From Spizellomyces sp. 'palustris' (lineage: Eukaryota > Chytridiomycota > Chytridiomycetes > Spizellomycetales > Spizellomycetaceae), in the NCBI GenBank assembly GCA_006535965.1, contig QEAR01000082.1:29772-93771 (forward strand): a stretch of DNA of 64,000 nucleotides. The letters run 5' to 3'. The stretch's first letter is position 1; every line of letters begins with the position of its first letter. Below, piece by piece: positions 48,174 through 62,400 of this stretch. The notes under the pieces were generated by a model, which saw only the letters and a list, made by a program, of their open reading frames with translations, searched no databases and was not told the DNA's origin. The position numbers and the translations under genes were made by a program.

Positions 48174-51100
48174 TCAACGTCGCTTCCACGACGTTTCATT
48201 ATCGTCATCGTCATCGTCCTCCTCCTCCCACGTCTTGGTGGCATCTAAACCCAATTCACTAGTCTCTCCACCCTTCGCAGCTGTGATTTCACTATCAGCT
48301 GTACCAATCTCTTCCTCAGAGCTATTCCCAAATGGGGTCGCCAGATGGCCAGTGAACCAGGAGAGTTTCGCTTTATCTGCGCCCACAAAAGTTAGAGGCT
48401 CAGACATCGCCTGGGGAAGGACCCGTTAGTTAGTCATTCAAGGACGAAGGGAAGCACCGCGAGTCCCACCGAGCGTCAACATGACTTGCCTTTTCTGCGT
48501 CCCTCCTTGATGCAAATTGGACGATGGCCATAGCATTGTCTTCAGAGAGTGTTAGCCCACTAACAGTTCCAAATCTCTGCGAAAGTGTAAGATTATCCAG
48601 GTCTAATATTGCCAGAGCAAACATTGAGCTACTATATAGTACTCACCTCAAAGTGCGATCGCAGCGCTAAGTGGGCCGGTGATGTAAGGCCTTCGACGCG
48701 AATTTTAGTTGGGCGATTATCCAATGTATAGCGACTCCCTCCGCGGCCCACTCCCCAGGAACCGCGTCCCCGTCCTCTTGAGTAAGTTCCGCTGCTTCGA
48801 GGAATAGTAGTAGCAGCAATCACAGCAGCCGGATCAATCCCGCGTTCCGACGCCTGATCATTGGAAAGTTTGAGTGTATGCAGTGATACGAACTCTTCGT
48901 TCGTTTGAGAGTACCTGTGCTTTCAAAGCTTCCAATTCGGCCACCAGAGCGGCATCCGGTGCGCGTCCTCCTTGTCCTGGATCAGCTGTGCTAATTTGGT
49001 TCAAGGCATCCAGTTCTCTATCTAGCCTTTCTCGCTCTTTTTCCTCCATAATCGTCGTCCTTGAAACAGGTCCACCCTTGCCCTTCACAACAGAAACCTG
49101 ATTGGATGCTGAATCCATGACATCTTTTAGTGATTTAGAAAGAATCTCGAATTGGTCCAGAAGCGCTTTCTTTTCTTTAGGCGTCAGACTCTTCGACTGA
49201 AGCTTCTCCATAATATTTTTCTGCTCTTCAAGTTGCTTTGAAATGAGTGATTGCTGCATCTCAAGCATTTGTTTCGCTTTCTCCTTCTTTTCCTCCGCAG
49301 CCGCTACTTTGGCGGCGTTGGTTGCAGAGATATCATCAGGCCCTGATGAAATAGGATCTGCATGCACAACAGACGCGCGTTGCGGCACAGCAGGAGTCTG
49401 AACGTCGGGACTAGCTTTGAAATCAGCTGCCGACGCATCAGAATTGAACCAAAATACTCGAACGAAACGGTTGCCGAAGATGGGATCGGGTGATCTATAC
49501 GCAGCCATAGCCTCCTGATGTCGAGAAAATTGGACTACCGCCTTAGACGACGGAACGTCCAACTTAATATTTGTAATTGTACCGAACTTTTTGAAAAACT
49601 CGTTGATCTTGTCGATTGAACAGAACTCGGGAGGTATAGACTGAACGCACAGGGTATCTCCGCGCTGTGATGAATGACCAAAGAAACCCGCCCGTCCGCC
49701 ACCACGTCGGCTAAAACCACGAGGATTCCGAAAGCCGCCACGAGAAATGTCAGGAGACGAAGAAATTGGACCTCCGTGTGGCTGAGGTACACTGAACGGC
49801 GCTCCAGCCGCCGCTTGGTTATCGCTCTTGCCCAAGCCGCCGTTCTCGCCGCCTGCCCGTGCAGCAGAAGCAAAAGAAGCACGTTCTGGATCATACCCTT
49901 CGGATGCCAGAGATATTTGCATTCCAGGCTCTAAAAGTGAAACATTACCATCCGTCTGGAAAATTACCATAGATAAGACCTACGGCTTACCATATGGCTC
50001 AATTTCATATTGTGTTCGACCACTAACACCCGCATTATAAGGCACGCTGAATGGCGCTCGCATACCCGTCATAGGCCCCAGAGGCGCTGGACCCATTAGA
50101 TCAAAAGGAGGTCTTCCCCCAACCATTGGGATGTCATCTACCACAATGCGATCAACCCCATGATCGTATGGGCATGCATCTCCACGGAGACAATAACCCC
50201 TCTCTATGACCAGAAATTATGATAAGGGTAGTCCACGTCAATAACTGGCCAGGAGAAACAATGGCAACGCAGTCAGAACGGATACCTTCGTAGTCCCGAC
50301 ACGGACGACGCCCGCGACCGTTCATATATCCGCCTCGCGTCAGTCCCATTCCGCCTCGTCCTAGCCGGTCCGGCATTCTGCCACGATATCTCCCATTGTT
50401 TCTGTCTATGAAGCGCGCTTCCCGCTCCGCAAGGGGAGTTCCTGACGTTGGATGCGTGCTACTCCAGTCAGGTCCTCCATCCCACCGCCCTGGTGGCACA
50501 CCTTGATTAGGCATCATCTGAGGATATCGTTGATTAAGCGCCCGCAAATCCCGATCTCTGCCATCACGTTCATATTCCGTCCGTCGTGTAGATCCGTTTC
50601 CATACGCAGTCGGAGCTGGCCCATTGTACCCGCGTGTCACTTTCGCGCGATGCACATCTCCGTCTTCTGCGCCTTGCTCATCTGAGCGCCGTCTTTTGTG
50701 CTCAGAAATATTGTGTACCTCATATTTAGCCTGCTTACTAGTTGGATAACCAGCAGTCTGACTGCCGGGATCCAAAGCTTTTGGAGGATACATATTATCC
50801 TCGCCCCTTCCACGCTTTCTTCCTGCAGATTCATCTGCTCGCGGCCGGTCATTGTGAACGACGCGCCGGTCTCCGAGGTCCGCTGCCGGAGATGCCTTGT
50901 CGCTCGATGATTCACGCCCTCCACGACGGGTATGCTTGAAATTCCGATCACCGTCTTCGTCCTCAGACGCATCCTCCTCAAAGACCTTTCTGGGGGTCGG
51001 TTGCAAAGGTTCCTCCAACGGAGTCGTTGGTGCACTTGTATGCAGTTGCTGACGACGTGGAAGGGCAGCTTGGTTACCGACAACTTGGGGTTCATTCTCC

Positions 51101-51462
51101 AAGAATCCTAATGATGCCAGCGAGTCAAATAGCTGCAGCACAAATGGCTGCGTTGCTATTCAGCCACCCATGTGAGTAACAAATCGCCATGTAACGGAAA
51201 GGTAATCGTCAAGTGTACCTTCTTTGAGAAAGTCATCAAGTTGACTGATGCAGAGAGCTTTGAGATCTGCGATTGGCTTGTCGTGCTTGAGCAACGCTAT
51301 GACGTAGTCTGCCAATACAATGGGATCGGCGTCACAACTGAGAAACTACGGGTTAGCCACACAACTACAACGAAAACCATGCTCAAGGTGAGCTCACATG
51401 GGCTGCAGCTGTGAAGTCAGTAACTTCTTTAACACAGTACTGGATGCATCGTCTAGATGCAT
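48174..51462 (-). CDS. RBM26/RBM27-type RNA-binding protein (PWI-like, CCCH, RRM)
   Basis: Nuclear RNA-surveillance adaptor family (human RBM26/27, fission yeast Rmn1). First exon 51398-51462 (MHLDDASSTVLKKLLTSQLQ) splices to ICDADPIVLADYVIALLKHD and LKALCISQLDDFLKE, the N-terminal PWI-like fold of RBM26. Next is a long Arg/Asp/Gly-rich linker, then one CCCH zinc finger (CRDYEERGYCLRGDACPYDH, joined over an intron near 50.25 kb). An RRM follows (GDTLCVQSIPPEFCSIDKIN, KAVVQFSRHQEA, RVFWFN; 49.7-49.45 kb). A coiled coil follows at 49.3-49.1 kb (KEKAKQMLEMQQSLISKQ), then a weaker second RRM-like segment (TKIRVEGLTS ... NAMAIVQFASRRDAEKA). The C-terminus is acidic, encoded by GAC/GAT repeats, ending TSWKRR. 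Confidence 0.88.
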
Positions 51463-51706
51463 GCTGCAGACCAGCGTCCAAAGGATGAAATTTGGGTGGA
51501 GATTGTGAGTGTTAGAAGATTGCAGCCGTTGAGTGCACGCCAATGATAATTGCAAGATCTTTTCCCAGCAAGCTTCTAACTAACTCCTCAGTCGGACGGA
51601 CGTCTTGATGGCACATAAAAGCGGTTGGAACCATGAACCTAATTTATACATTGACGCATCGGTTTAATCCAAATACAAACAAAACCGTGTTCCGATCACT
51701 GTACTA
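51463..51706. promoter_or_regulatory. Short intergenic region upstream of RBM26-like gene
   Basis: 244 bp between the RBM26-like start and the SPF45-like stop, both minus strand. A GCATGCAT palindrome overlaps the start codon area at 51457-51464. Nothing else seen. Confidence 0.3.
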
Positions 51707-53032
51707 TTAATCATACTGATTGGCATAGAATCGATCCACATCATAGAAAGAAGCGCTAACCACCCTGCCACCAAAAAATCTGCCATTCAGGTCTGATTGC
51801 GCTTTGTAGTGGTAGTAAGGTCAGTCAAGCAGTTGCGTGCATTACGAGCGACGCACTAATAAACTGTGGTCTATCCGGCAAACAGAAAGTCGTAGCATAC
51901 CTCGGGCTGCAGATCCAACATCAGAAAACTCTACAAAAATTCTCACGGCTTCTTCCTCGGGAACATGATAGGGGACCTAAATGCCCCGGTAGTAAGTTCC
52001 ACCGACCATATCCTTGCGTTGCAGGCAAGTATTTCGTACCTCAAATACTGTACATCGCTCCACTTTGCCATATCTGCTACATTCATCAGCAGTTTCTTGC
52101 TGCAAGCTTGCGTCCGCCTCCCCCGGACCCACCATATTGATGAGGAGCACCACCCTGGATGGCTCCTGATGGACACGTGGTATCACTGATGTGCTCTGGC
52201 CACTCAAAGCAGTTCCAGCGCCAGCCAGACGAGCCCTCCTCATGTATGCCTCTTCGCCAGACATATCTAGCGGTATGTGAATTTGAACAGGCTTTTCTGG
52301 GAGCATCGTTATAGTCTCACTAGGTGGTGAGCTCGTTGTCCAATTGACAGTTTCTGTGAAGATTGTTTAACAATCAAGAACCGAGTGGAAAGAACTGAAC
52401 ACTAGTTGAACCTTGAGCTATTCGATCATTCCGTGAGACGGAAGAATTAAGCCCTCTTTCCCCATCCTTCCGTCGTTTAGCTTCCTTCTTAAAGGCGTAA
52501 AACTCATTTGGACTTGCGGGATCTACAGTTCCGCTTAGTAGCTGAGCGAAAGTCCCCAGCGAAAATGCCCAGGCACATAGGATTTCAAACTCTTGGGACA
52601 CATTACCGTATATATCTGTCAGGGATTCAGATTGCTTCAGGTTTTGTGCTCTTCGTCTCTTCTGAATATTTATGATTTAGTGTCGACGGCATTGTCGCGG
52701 CACACTCGCGCTCTACGAACCTTCTGCTCCGGGCTACCTCTCAAAAGAAGCCCTGGCTCTTGGACAGCAATGCCTTCACGGAGTGAAACCACTGGATCTT
52801 CTGCCAGAGAAGCGGTTGCGTTGGCCCATTTGGTAGCATTTTTCAGCATTGATCGAGGGCGTGGACCATTGGACTGGGGCTTTCGCTTCACAGTCACTGG
52901 TTGGATAAACCGCGCCTGTGGTGCCCAGCCCGCCGGAACTACGGCCTTGTTTCCTCCGGGAGGTTGTCCAGGAGTGCTTTGTATGCCTTTATCCTTGTCT
53001 GTTTGTTCAAGTGCACCGTAAAGTGAAGCCAT
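51707..53032 (-). CDS. SPF45/RBM17-like splicing factor without G-patch
   Basis: Splicing factor family that recognises ULM motifs of SF3B1/U2AF through a UHM-type RRM. N-terminus MASLYGALEQTDKDKGIQST; then DPASPNEFYAFKKEAKRR, equivalent to the 'YDPxxPNDYE' segment of SPF45; then SGEEAYMRRARLAG; then the UHM core RVVLLINMVGPGEADASLQ, ECSRYGKVERCTVFEV, EEEAVRIFVEFSDVGSA and DLNGRFFGGRVVSASFYD, with the R-x-F loop as GRFFGG. It ends DRFYANQYD at TAA 51707. Exons join so that QAIR-type linker sequence runs directly into the pre-UHM region, leaving no room for the glycine-rich G-patch that normally lies between them. Intron placement around 52.3-52.7 kb is by frame. Confidence 0.85.
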
Positions 53033-53442
53033 GGAGAGAGATCATGAAATGGCTTAGTGTGCACGTATTTTTAAGGCCAGGGCTGGGGCTGCGGGGATAT
53101 TCCACAAACATCAAACCACGAGCCACATCAGTTCCTTGGAGCCAATAGCTGCGTGGACATGTCGCTTAAGAAAGGAAGTGATTCCTTCTCTGACTCCCAA
53201 TCTCCACAAACATCAGAAAATGGCGGGTGCACTTGGGCGAAGCTAGTCCAGTATAAGTGCAAACTTGGGAGTGACCGAATTGTATGTAGACCTGTGGAAC
53301 GATGGTTCAAGCGATGCGCGGGCCGGCCGAACATTGAAGAAGACCCACCAGCACAACCCTAAGACCATTTAAAGGCGAGAAGAGACGTAGTGGGTTACTA
53401 TAATTTTACATTTATACATGCTTACGCCGTCAAACCGCCTGT
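53033..53442. other. Intergenic region, SPF45 start / TOR end
   Basis: 410 bp; promoter of the SPF45-like gene plus the TOR 3' flank. A plus-strand frame at 53153-53362 has no recognised features. Confidence 0.35.
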
Positions 53443-56400
53443 TTACCAGAACGCACACCACCCAATATAACACTAGAAAAAAGCCCCAAATGAGAACCAG
53501 ATGCAAAGAAACAGAAAGACCCACAGCGAGCAACACCTACCTGACATAGGTTTTCTAGTGATGTGGCCTGTAAAATCAGTCGATGCACTTGATTTCGTAC
53601 ATCCAACGTCTGATTTGGCTTGAAATCACGACCTGTTCGAAATGATTGCCATCAGCCACTGGAGCGCAGACCCACAAAACAAATATCAGAAGCCCACCCG
53701 TCAGCTTATTCGAAACTCGATTGATGACTGTTAATGCCCGCGTGTTTAGCGCCTCAGGTTTTCCAATTTGATCCTCCTCTACAGGGCAAGAAATTAGATG
53801 ATTTGTAAAGATTTCGAACACCATATATCAACAACCATTGGCGATAAGATCGTTCTCATTTCGCTGCAGCTTCCGACTGGCGGGGAAGTTTCGTGTTTGC
53901 ACAGGTTCATCCAAAATATCTACAGATTTGCAATGTCACTTCTGATCGATGCCACGTCCGCCATTACATTAGAGCTCTCACCATTCTCCATTTTTGTCTG
54001 GCGCATGGGTTTGGCATCTGTCCAGAAACGAACAGAGGTAAGTAATCCTATCGGATTAGTCAGAAATCAGCGAAAACAACAAGACCTGGCTTCGGACTGG
54101 CCGTCGACAGTAACCTCCAATTGATAAGGGGGTCATACACAAACGCCTCAAGCACAGCCATCAGACTGTCCTTGTTGTCGCGCAGGACGCTCATTACGAT
54201 CTCACAAGTGATCCGGAAATTCCCTTCGATTCCACTAACCTGAGGTTGACATGTTGCGTTAACAAGTTAATAGTAACTGCGAAGCCTAAAATTGTCATAA
54301 CGAGGTGGTACATACTTCCATGGCGTTAATCAACATCCTTGTCAGACGGAATGGTATTTTCTCAGGGAACTTTTCTCGATGCATCGCAACCTATATGCTA
54401 ACGTCAATAACATGACACTGTACCAGTGATGCGCGCTGTCATGATTGAATCTACCTCGAAACAGTCGCCAAAGTCTATGTGGATGACTTTCCCAGTAAAA
54501 CGGTCTAGCATGAGATTTGATGGATGTCGGTCCCCGAGTCCCAATATATAGCCGACCATAGACATCACTGCGAGCGATCGCGTATAGTTTGTTCGTCGAT
54601 CCAGCCATACCTTCGTGTCCTTAAGTAAGCCCAAAGTACAGGCACACGCCCTAGTGATGTATGGAAAATAATGCTACCTCTGAATTCTTGCTTTTCAACC
54701 AAAGCACTTTGTATAAATCCTGTCCAGTGGTGTTCTCCAAAGCATATTCGAAGACCTCGACTTTCTGCAGCAACGTCAGGTTGTCGTAATCAGGAGCCAT
54801 CTGAAAACAATACTGGATTAGCACGGACTCTGCTGATGTTCATGGCAGCCGACGACTACCTGCAACATTAATCTGTGTTCAATGTTCAATAGGATTTTGC
54901 GGCTTTCTCTGTAATCCCTGATCAACGTGTGTAATGTATCGCAATGGGGCACCCATCCAATCAGACCAGAGTTTGGCGAAAGTGGAATCACTGGATAACG
55001 CTGGATGCTGAGATGCCTTTTAAATGTTTCCGCATCCGTTGCAAGTAATGTGTTGACAAGGCCGAACAGTTGCATGACTCGCTCATCTTGCCGAAGATCC
55101 TCATGACCTAATCACGAGTGGTGTTAATTTTATAATCCGCCAGCGCGGAGTGTTCCCATTGTCTACCTTTAAGGAGGTATTGGTATTCTTTTCCATCGTT
55201 CCCTTTTATTGTTAAGCGGCGCGGTCTTTGCTTCGACGTCATTACGGTTAATGTAGGTACGAAAGACGCGATCTTAACCACAGGTTCGGAACTTCGGTAT
55301 GTCCCTAAATTTTAAGGTCGGTGAGCTGGTAGAAGTCAATATGACATGGCCAATTTCACAAATATATACCAGGTACAGCAAGCTCAAGATCTCGCGCAGC
55401 CAATAGCTTTGGAGACACATATTGTAACTCCAATGTTGTCAGTTGCGGCAGCTGCTTATTTATTCGTCGGAACACCTGCAGTCGTCATGATGAGTATACC
55501 TCAAAGAAGGACATATGGGATTTGGGTGTTACCAGATAGTAGAGATCCCACGCTTGATTGATATCATTGACGTTCTGAGTTCTTTTGAAGCGTTTACACC
55601 AATCCAAAGCTTCCTGAAGGTCGCGCCCGAATGCTTGGTTGAAGGAAATCTCGCGCAAGGTCTCAGGGCCCTTGAATCGAAGATTAGCATGTTAATAACC
55701 AACAAACCTTACTTCCAAAATGCTGACGTACTCGCTCCAGCATGTGATGCAAGGGCTCCAAAGTCGTAAACATGCCTTCCACATTATGATCCCCAAAGTA
55801 GAGTCTTGAAGCCTCTTCCAAACCTTCATGCCACATCTCGTGCCAAAGAATCGCTACACGAATCAACTCCTGACTGACGAGCAACGCCTAAGAGCAAAGA
55901 GGAAATTTCCATTCAGCTCGCGGTGGCGCGAATGTGAACTCCACAAGGAGAAGTCTACCTGCTCAACCAAAACTGCACTATGCATTCGCATCTTCTCGAT
56001 GATAGCCAAGGCAGATTTCTTCCTTGAGGTACTTTGAGACTTCGAGGCAACTGTCAATGAGTACACGAGTGCCTGAGGATGTTCTTTACCGACGTCGGAC
56101 AGGAGCTGATGGATTAGGCGGCGCACATGTGGGCTAGGAGTGTGAATTCTGGCTATCAGCTGCGAATGAGGTGAGGGAATAGTGAGGTCCAGTACAAAAC
56201 AGGAGCGGGTCAGAAAAAACGAGGGGTATGGAATCCTCCACGAAGGGACATACCTGGGGTATTACTTGAAGCCAGGTATCAATGCTAACACTATTAAAGC
56301 CTTCGCCGATAGCTATATTCACATCCTGCTGGAATCCGTACTTGAACCAAAGGGTCAGTAATCTTAGGGTGTCTTGCAGTGAGTTCCCTTTCGACAGTGC

Positions 56401-59400
56401 AATGGACCGGAAGAAACCTAGCCAAGAGCGAATTTAGCTGGATGAGTACCGGGACCACTCAGAGTCGAATGTACCTTGCACTGAGGGAACTACGTGCGCC
56501 ACTAATATTTGGGGCGGGATACTCTCATGAACTTTTTCATAATGCGATATCACTTCGAAATTCGCTAAGGCCCATGCATGCCAAGCTTTATACCAATCCT
56601 TATCGCAGTGTGTTGCAGCCAAATACGAGCGAAGGATCTCTGGTATGACAGCCTATCAATAGATACAGAATAGCTATACAGTGAGCATGGGTTTCGTTGT
56701 GCGCCCTGCAAAAACCTTGATACGTACGTCGTTGAGCTCTTCTTGAAGCGCGCTCTGCCACTCGCCTAATTTCAAATAGCAGCGCGCCAACAGTCGTACC
56801 GGTCCGAGTTTACTAGCATCTCCACTCTGGCCATCAACATGTGCGTGGATATCATTCAGCGTCGTCAAACCTAATCTCTCAACTATGCTCTTTGTGAATT
56901 CCTTCATCTGACCAAACGCCTGTTCCTTCATGCTTGACGCCCATAAATGCTTCAGGCAAGCGTACACCACCTGTGGAGCGTCATCTCGAATGGCCTGTGA
57001 ATCTGTTCAGTAAATCATCAGTGCCTCCTGGCCCCACTTGCCCAATTGCTCACCAAGGTACTAAAATCTTTCACTTCCACATTAAGCAGCCCAGATAGTG
57101 TTTTATGGGATAGGCCTAACCTCCCACTTTTCCGACACAGGTTTGCAAATTTTATCCACATCTCCATGTCATCTTGTGGGGCTATCACCAGAGCTCTAAC
57201 TTTAAGAATTCTCTGCCACACTTCCACGTTTCTCTGGCATCCTCGCAGCCTAAGTAAAAGAAGACGATTAGTTGCCACATCCGTGACAGTGCCTTGACGA
57301 ATACATACCGCGACATCCATGTCTTTCGAATAGCGGCCTGGCGGTCCGGTTGTTCGTACAATTGTTTGTAGGTAATTATTTCCTCCAGCTCCGCCAACAT
57401 TTGAATGCGCACCACCACGCTGCAATTTTCCGCACACGATTAATACATACTTCACTGAGAATCCCTTTCTGTGGACGCTTACTTGTAGGCACGACTGTAG
57501 CTTTCCCCCACTAAAGCCATGAGCTCTGTGTTCAACAAATCGCGAGTTTTATCAATAAAGCGAGCCGCCTGAGGGTACAGATTTCGATGCAACGCGAGAA
57601 TGGCACGGAAAAAGGCGCTGTCCGGGGATTCTTGCTTCATTACCGCAATATATTCATCCATGAGATCCCATTGACCGAGGCCCCAGGCCGCGGCAGCGGC
57701 CAGAGGTGCTATGGCCTTTTTAACATCACTGTTTGCGTAAGCCCAGCGTTCCTGGGCGAGCTGCGATAAAGCTTCCCATTCCCCCAGATTATGCAAACAC
57801 CGCATCCTTCCCAATGTGGCCTCTACTGAAAGTGGATCCTCGGTTTGCTTTCTCTCATACGCTGCCAAGCCATCCTCCCATCGATGTAGTTTTTCGTACC
57901 AGGATTCCTTCAGCTCAACATCGTGGTTTTGCTGGGCATACGTAAGAATTCCAATAGCAGAATCTGGCTGTTGTAGCTGATTGTTGATACTGATGAGCGC
58001 TTCAATGGTATTAGTGAGGGGTTCCGAAATGAATTCCAATTCCTTGTAGTGTAGAGCCTTTGCATATGCGTGACATTTGGCAGCATACAGTCCTAGGGTG
58101 CGGATGTCGATTGGCAAAGCCTTGTCGTCGTGCTCCATGAACTCAGCAAGATTCAAGAGAGTTTGTAGTATTTCCGGCGGTATATTTGGGGATGTAAGCG
58201 CAGTTTCGAGAGAACGTACAAGCTCATCTTGAAACTGATCGTACAATTCGCTCCAACAGGATACGAAGCTTGCATTGAACAGTTCGCGAGCTAACGGGTA
58301 GTACACGCCGGCCAAGCTTGCACATGCTCGTAACGCGTGCGAAGGGGACTCTTTTAGTAACTCCACGCTGAAGCGACGAATCCACTCCGCCCAATCATCT
58401 TTTGTTGAGCGTTGTGACGTCTCCCACGCTTTCTTGAGTTGCTGCTGATTGACTGGCAACTTCTTCGTTGCCGCTTCTGCGGGTGAGTCATCGGCGAGGG
58501 TTTCGCTATATCTGCTTTCAACGGTAAGTATCTTAAGAAACATCAGTGCATCAGTTGCGGTTTACCTTTCTTCACCATCACTACCCAATTCTTGGGGTAA
58601 TGGTTCATTCTTTAGCAACTTCGAAACTAGCAGGTCATATTTCGGATGCTGTATGTGATGCCTAACTAACATCTAGTGATTCCATTAAGGTGAGTTTAAG
58701 GTGAGGGATCGAATCAAAGAAAGCAGGCTACCTTGTTGATCATGGGGATAAAAATGGCAAAATCGGACACCAGCTGGTACACAAGGGCGCAAAGCGTGTC
58801 CATCGCCGCTGCACGCAGTTCCGGCTGTGGTATAGCCAGCACACGAACGAGCGGATGTATAATCCGCGAGGCTTGGTCGGCAAAATTGATTTTCTTGCAA
58901 AGCATGCCAATTGTTTGAATGGCATGCTTGCGCAGATGAACTGGAACGTCCGGTTTCTCGAAAAGCTTCACTACCACGGGTACCACCAAATGCAAATATT
59001 CCTCCAAGTTGGAACCGAATGTTATCATTGCATGCAGAACCTTCTGAGTTGGCTGACGCCTTTCGCTTGTGTCCGCATCGAAGATTTGGAGCATTTGAGG
59101 AAGGAGAGTGGGTAGATAGACCTTGAATTCTCCGTCCAGCGCTATAGCAATCGCTTCCACCAGAGACAGAATAGTAATTTGGATGTTCGATGTCGGGCTC
59201 CAGTATTCTTGTATCAACGAAAGTAGATCCGTCAGGTAGCTGCGGATGTGTTGCTTTACTATAGAGACCAGAAGTCCCAATTGCTGGAAGTGAAACTCCA
59301 GCATCCCAATTGGACAAGTCCTCATCATGGTAAGAAATGGTGGCATAATCTTACGACAAATTTTAGTGAGTAAAACCATAGGTTGGCACAAGTCTTCTGA

Positions 59401-62400
59401 CTACTCACCTGCGGCAGGAACGGAACACACTTAAGTCCTAGGGTTTTAAAGATGTACATCACAGCTTGGATGACGGCTGTATGGTGAATGCTCAATGATG
59501 GATCGCGTAATATTTTCATCAATGCATTTATGGCAACCGTAGGATAATAATCTTCCGCTGATGGACTCATGGTTAAGGGCATTGCTTGAATTTCTGCAAT
59601 AGCACCACTAATCACAGTTTCAGGGTCTCGTGATGCAATCTAAAAAACAGCTTAATGGTCTAGACAAAGCATGGGAATCGCATCTTCACTACCTTATGCT
59701 TGTAAGGATCTAAGGCACCTATGATGCCCATAACTTTCACCGTTTCTCGGCGAATTCCAGGTGATTGTTCAGTCTTCAAAATATCAATTAACACTCCAAG
59801 GAGATTCGGGTATTTGAGGTAAGGTTCCACGACCCAGCCGGTATTACTCGACAGTTGGCCAAGCGTACGCAACGCTGACTCCCGCTTCGTGGAACTACTC
59901 TGGTCTTGCAGGGTTTCCATAATAATTGGCATCAAATCATCTAAAAAAGGCAGCAGCCCTTCGCCACCAACTGGTGCGAGTTCCCCAATGGCAGTTAACA
60001 CCCTCGACGCAACCCCTGAACTTGGATCTCTCGCTTTGGGAAGAAGCACTTTCAGAATAGGCTCAACATAGGGTTTAATAAGCCTTTGAGCGGCGGAGAC
60101 GAGATGACTCAGAAGCCGAGCACTTTCCTCTCGTTGACGACTAATTGGATGTCTGATTAGGACCAACGTAGACTATGACAGACATACTGCGCGATACCTT
60201 GCCCCTGAATACTCTAGTTCGGTTAGAAGCTGAATTAAGGTTTTGCGCAGTGAGGGGAGAACATAGGCCGGATTCTGAACTGTCAAGCGACCGATGATAG
60301 TTATCGCCAGTTCACGTATCATGAAAACTTCATCATTCAGTGCGATGAAGAGCGTGCGTATATGTTCAGCTTGGGCCAAGTGATAATCAAAGCGTTCGTC
60401 CAAAGAGGATAGAACCGCTTGCCGTATAACGGGATCTGTAAAGCGGTTCTGCGTGAATGAGGGAATCATGTCAAACCCCTGAATGCACTGTTACCGGACC
60501 TGGGTCAGTTATTCCAACTGTTAGAAGCTTCTCTAATACTTCGCCCATGATTTGCATTGCATGGTTGCTGGTCTTTCCAAGGGTCACACAATGTCTTGAC
60601 ACAGCTGCGACAGTGAAAGATTCTATAACGTACCTGGTAGCAAACAGGATCTCGCGCAAGCAGGTGGCAACAGGTCAGAGCAGCAGCTTTTCTAACTTCC
60701 GTGTTATCATCGTCCAAATATGAAACAGCGCATTCGCGAATCAGTTCATGGAGCATGTATCCTAAGGAAATTTTGATAAGCTTAGATGATGCTACATGTA
60801 CTGACAGTAATTACATTAGAACCTGCAAAGTCAAAGCCTCCTAGCGTATTCAAGGCGAGTATTATGGTTTCAACATCATGGACTTCCGTTTGGGTCTGGC
60901 CAAATAATCGGTTAAGTAGACGATGCGGTGGATCCGCAGTCATTCCGTCGCACCTGAAAATCTCGAATAGTGCCCGTAAGAGGCGTTTGCGTGGTACGCG
61001 CTGGTGAGCCCGGGTGGCGATATGGCTGACCACAAAGTATCATGGAAAGCAAATTCAATAATCTCTCTGTAACATAAGCCGGCGTCATTAGATTGATGGC
61101 ATAGCCTAGCCCTTAAAAACAGTAGGCATATGGGACTGCAATACCTTGGATGATACTTAAGAGTGGTGGGATGTACACCGAGAGGTCAACCAGAGCCTGG
61201 CGCAATGGCTCAGAAAGTCCACCGGAAAACATCTGCTCCAGTAGATCGTGCATGTATTTGGTAAGAGCCGGACCGACGGCTTGAGCAAGCATGCTGATGC
61301 ACTGGAATATAGGTGCTTCATGGGTAACTCTGCCCCTCCTATAAGGTCAACGCATGAGATGGTTTACGTTAGCTTGAAAATAACATTTACAAAGCGTAAC
61401 GACCCTTTGATGTTTAAGCCATCTTTGATATTCTGAAGCGTTCCATCCAAATATGGACCAATGCTGCTTCCAACAGCAATGGCAACTTTACCGATTGCGA
61501 TAAAGGCTACAAGAAGATAGTATGTGTTGAGTACGTATCGGAAATTGCTCAAAGGCAGTTCTTCAGCTCACCCGCTGAGCGGTCACGGTCCTTTCTCAGT
61601 TGCGAGAGCAAGTATGCCATACACCCATTCAAATAGGCAGCGACAAAATCCGCAGGGTCGAATTGTGCTAGGGATGGAATCATCAAGATAACGGTACGAC
61701 GAACTAGGCCATCTCGATGATCCTTGTACTTCAACACGGATTCACATAGACCTTTGTATTTTTCTTGGGGATACTGCCTTCCAGAGTTAAGAATCTTGCC
61801 GCAGACTGTAGCGATGATCCTTAGTCTTACCATCCCTTTCTGGCTTATCAACTCTCTTAACGTCAAAAGCGATCCATGGATGGCATCTGCATTGCCGGTT
61901 TTAAAGCCTCTTTGAGTTTCTTCCAAGATCTTCTGATACCACTGTTTCCTTTGCCTATTCTCTCGGACTTGAACAAGGGCCAAGGTCGCGTTAAGTGCAT
62001 CCGCGGCCCCTTCTCGTATCACTACCTGCTAATTGATGAGATGGCCTGATGTTCAGCGGTACTTCTATCGCATACTTACCCTATTATCTCTCAGAGCCGC
62101 CCAAATAAGGTCAAGGATTTGCCCAACATAGGCGTATATCAACGTCGGGGCGCTCACGGCCAGTTCACGAAGTACAAGCACTGCGGCATAGCGCCTTGCC
62201 TCATGTCGATCTCCTATATTCATTCGGTCATAAGAATATGGGCCAGTATCTACGCCCGTTTCACCTTACCTTGCAACCACTCGAGAGCGCGCTTTACTTC
62301 AAACTCCACAAACTCCGCGGTGAGTGTACCACCTGAAAGCGCCAAGCGTCCTGCAAAGCCTAGTAAATAACTTATCGGCATCATCTGGCCGGCTTCCCCC

